A DNA stretch of 64,000 nucleotides from assembly GCF_015352985.1 (NCBI RefSeq), contig NZ_JACYXF010000002.1, positions 372,001-436,000 on the forward strand. Reading direction: 5' to 3'. This document shows, piece after piece, positions 62,158 through 64,000 of this stretch; the stretch's first letter is position 1, and every line of letters begins with the position of its first letter. Made by a program: the position numbers and the translations under genes. Under the pieces are notes generated by a model, which had not been told where the DNA came from, ran no database searches, and saw nothing but the letters and a program-made list of their open reading frames with translations. The DNA is from Noviherbaspirillum malthae. GTDB lineage: Bacteria; Pseudomonadota; Gammaproteobacteria; Burkholderiales; Burkholderiaceae_D.

Positions 62158-62784
62158 ATGCCCTCCATCACAATCCCGCTCGACGACATCCTGCAGCAAC
62201 GGCTGGACGAAGAATACAGACGCATGTCCATCGAGTGGCTGCGCAGCCGTCCTGGAACCATGCCGCCCGACTTCAGCCAGTGGCTCGCCGAGCGCCTTGC
62301 GGCCGGTATGCCGCAAAGCAGCCGGAACGAACGTGAACTGGATGAAATGCGCATGGTCAATGCCATCGAAAAGCTGATTACCGAACTCGCACCGCACCGT
62401 TTCAGGCTGGTACATCTCGGCAAGACAGCGGAAGAACTCGGCGATGCGATCGCGGAACTCGAGCAGACCCTGATTTCCGAACTGGGCTTGTCGCGCTCGC
62501 GCGCCAAGCGCATTCAGGATTTGCTGGCGTATTACACCAAGAGTCCGAAGGAAGTGGCCGACCAGGGGCATGTGGCCGTGACCAGTCGCGCCCACGGCGC
62601 GCTGAACGAAGCCTTCCGGGAACTTGCTGCCCGTACGGAAACGGCGCGCGCCAGACTGGGCGACGACCGGGCGCTGGGCCGTCTCGAGGGCGCGGTCGCC
62701 ATGCTGGTCAGCATGGGCGTCATGAGCCGCGAAGCTGCTCGGGAGAAGACCGAGTCATTCCGCCTTGCGGGGAGCGGCGGCTAG
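62158..62784 (+). CDS. Uncharacterised protein (208 aa)
   Basis: I do not recognise this protein. It is soluble, without a signal peptide or membrane segment, and rich in Glu, Arg and Leu. The first 12 residues are a short hydrophobic-polar start; residues 40-140 look like two or three long amphipathic helices (E-R-L-A-A-G ... E-E-L-G-D-A-I-A-E-L-E-Q-T-L) and 165-200 (R-L-E-G-A-V-A-M-L-V-S-M-G-V-M) like a helical hairpin. There is no ribosome-binding site before ATG 62158. It is 47 bases upstream of the next small gene. Confidence 0.65.
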   Translation: MPSITIPLDDILQQRLDEEYRRMSIEWLRSRPGTMPPDFSQWLAERLAAGMPQSSRNERELDEMRMVNAIEKLITELAPHRFRLVHLGKTAEELGDAIAELEQTLISELGLSRSRAKRIQDLLAYYTKSPKEVADQGHVAVTSRAHGALNEAFRELAARTETARARLGDDRALGRLEGAVAMLVSMGVMSREAAREKTESFRLAGSGG

Positions 62785-62831
62785 CGATGATCAGGGATGA
62801 GGCTTGAACAACGCAACGACGGAGATGTGTC

Positions 62832-63110
62832 ATGAGCTTTCCGAAAAACCAGTTTGGCGTTCCTCAGTATCCCGACAACGATGCCCGAAAACTGTTCGTC
62901 CTTCTTTCCGCAATCGACCTGCTCGAGCGTCCGACGACAGCGGCTATTGCAGACCTGACCAGCCACAAGCGGGAGGCCATCGATCATGACGTGATGCGCC
63001 TGCGGGAAGAATTCGGCGTGAACCTGCACAAGGTGGGAGAGATCTATCACATCGAGTCCTGGGGCGATGTCATCCAGAAGGAAGGCGTCCAGCGTTTCCT
63101 GAAGCCTTGA
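62832..63110 (+). CDS. Small protein with winged-helix-like region (92 aa)
   Basis: Codons start with MSFPKNQFGVPQYPDNDARK after GGAGATG about 8 bases upstream. Residues 22-62 (L-F-V-L-L-S-A-I-D-L-L ... A-A-I-A-D-L-T-S-H-K-R-E-A-I-D-H-D-V) look like a winged helix with a recognition helix near 45-58, followed by I-Y-H-I-E-S-W. It could be a DNA-binding protein. I do not know a family name for it. Confidence 0.65.
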   Translation: MSFPKNQFGVPQYPDNDARKLFVLLSAIDLLERPTTAAIADLTSHKREAIDHDVMRLREEFGVNLHKVGEIYHIESWGDVIQKEGVQRFLKP

Positions 63111-63327
63111 AGCGTCCGGGCATGCTTGCAGCAGCAACTTGCCAAAGCTTTTTCAGATGCGCAACAAGCTGCCATCAAGCCGCAACCGCACCTCGCTTTG
63201 CACCGATTTGGGGCAACCGGTGTAAACTTCTCTGTTTTTACAAAATCCAGCGGCCACACGAACCCGGTATCCGCATGCATGCGGCGCTGCCGGCACGCCG
63301 AGACAACCATCAACCATTGCGACCATC

Positions 63328-64000
63328 TTGTCCCGCCTGAACCGATTCCTTCCCGCTCCCATCGCAATCAACGGCATCGAACGCGTGCGCGCCTGCAGCG
63401 GCGCGCTCATCGGCATCGTCATCACCGCACTGGTAAGCCGTTATGCACTTGGGAACAGCAACACGCTGCCCTTTCTGATCGCCCCCATGGGCGCGTCGGC
63501 AGTTCTCCTGTTTGCGCTGCCATCCAGTCCATTGGCGCAACCCTGGTCCATCCTCGGCGGCAACGTCGTCTCCGCCCTGGTCGGCATTCTGTGCGCGCGC
63601 TGGATCGGCGATCCGATGATCGCTGCTTCGGCGGCGGTCGCCCTGGCCATTGCGGCCATGATCCTGCTGCGCTGCCTGCATCCCCCCGGCGGCGCCATCG
63701 CGCTGAGTGCGGTGCTGGGCGGGCCGGCGGTCGCTTCCGCAGGCTTCGGCTTTGCGCTGGTGCCGGTCGGGCTCAATTCCCTGCTCCTGCTGATGGCTGC
63801 GCTGGTGTTCAACAACGCGACCCGGCGGCCCTACCCCCATCTGCCGGCCAAGGATCACGACAACAAGCACGGCACCCAGGATGCGCTTCCGACCGACCGT
63901 CTCGGATTCACCCCCGAAGACCTGGACGATGTGCTCAAGCAATACAACCAGGTGCTCGATGTCAGCCGGGATGATCTTGAAACGCTGTTCCTCCAGACCG
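63328..64000 (+). CDS. HPP-family membrane protein, N-terminal part (cut by window edge)
   Basis: The frame L-S-R-L-N-R-F-L-P-A-P-I-A-I... encodes an HPP-domain protein: four membrane helices with the family hallmark L-H-P-P-G-G-A near residue 118 and P-M-G-A-S-A-V-L-L near 56. After about residue 170 comes a polar linker leading towards the CBS pair usually found in these proteins, which is outside the window. HPP proteins have been linked to nitrite transport in plastids and cyanobacteria; the bacterial role is not settled. No ATG fits; TTG 63328 is the best start visible, without a clear ribosome-binding site. Confidence 0.75.
   Translation, partial: MSRLNRFLPAPIAINGIERVRACSGALIGIVITALVSRYALGNSNTLPFLIAPMGASAVLLFALPSSPLAQPWSILGGNVVSALVGILCARWIGDPMIAASAAVALAIAAMILLRCLHPPGGAIALSAVLGGPAVASAGFGFALVPVGLNSLLLLMAALVFNNATRRPYPHLPAKDHDNKHGTQDALPTDRLGFTPEDLDDVLKQYNQVLDVSRDDLETLFLQT

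Noticed and set aside
62060-62377. Possible lipoprotein starting M-L-F-F-A-L-F-A-V-L-L-C-A-G-C
   Set aside because: The lipobox is not canonical (Cys at -3), the frame runs through the start of the 208-aa gene in another frame, and the part after the signal is not protein-like.

Overview
The window looks like a chromosomal segment of a betaproteobacterium of the order Burkholderiales, most likely Oxalobacteraceae (a Herbaspirillum, Noviherbaspirillum or Massilia relative). This is inferred from the high GC content, the housekeeping order rpmF-yceD-maf-methylase-sppA-Rieske-gph-rluC-rne, and CGGGG-type outer-membrane lipoproteins. No rRNA, tRNA, CRISPR array, prophage or complete insertion sequence was seen.

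Region 1 (1-17.8 kb) is core housekeeping. It holds the start of rpmF, then yceD, a Maf pyrophosphatase, a tetrapyrrole-type methylase, sppA, a Rieske protein, gph and rluC. A long hairpin-bearing leader and rne follow, then chrA, moaA, a large CoA-transferase, a CorC/HlyC membrane protein, rmuC and a truncated haemoglobin. Nine perfect copies of a 9-bp repeat lie just behind rmuC.

Region 2 (18.0-35.2 kb, plus strand) is an exopolysaccharide locus. A 54-codon small ORF overlaps the initiating sugar-phosphate transferase. A VanZ-like protein, a GalU-like fragment, GDP-mannose dehydratase and GDP-fucose synthase follow, which suggests a deoxyhexose such as fucose in the polymer. Next come a Wzy-like polymerase, a Wzx flippase, five glycosyltransferases, a WecG/TagA enzyme and an OafA-type acyltransferase fused to an SGNH domain.

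Region 3 (35.2-36.5 kb) is a small island between the two polysaccharide blocks. It has a 158-bp MITE-like inverted-repeat element, then a two-gene unit of a 74-aa HTH protein and a Clp-N domain protein. The unit has a near-consensus promoter whose -35 and -10 lie in two copies of the same palindrome and whose predicted start falls on the ATG, so the transcript is probably leaderless and autoregulated.

Region 4 (36.5-55.4 kb, minus strand) completes the polysaccharide locus: polysaccharide deacetylase, a GT4 paralogous to one in region 2, a GNAT acyltransferase, four GH16 lipoproteins in a row, galE, a GMC oxidoreductase, phosphomannomutase/phosphoglucomutase, a Wzc-type tyrosine autokinase and a Wza-type export lipoprotein. 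The three upstream-most-similar GH16 genes are a mosaic family and share an ECF-sigma-like promoter (GGAAC-N19-TCTGA). One also carries three Cys-rich repeats joined by Pro-Ala linkers encoded by a (GGTGCG)16 microsatellite. Together regions 2 and 4 encode Wzx/Wzy-type synthesis, export, decoration and trimming of one polymer.

Region 5 (56-64 kb) returns to general functions: an FtsX-like permease coupled to a DUF4126 protein, an adenosine/adenine deaminase, a DksA/TraR zinc-finger protein, an SDR oxidoreductase, two unrecognised small proteins and the start of an HPP-family membrane protein cut by the window edge.
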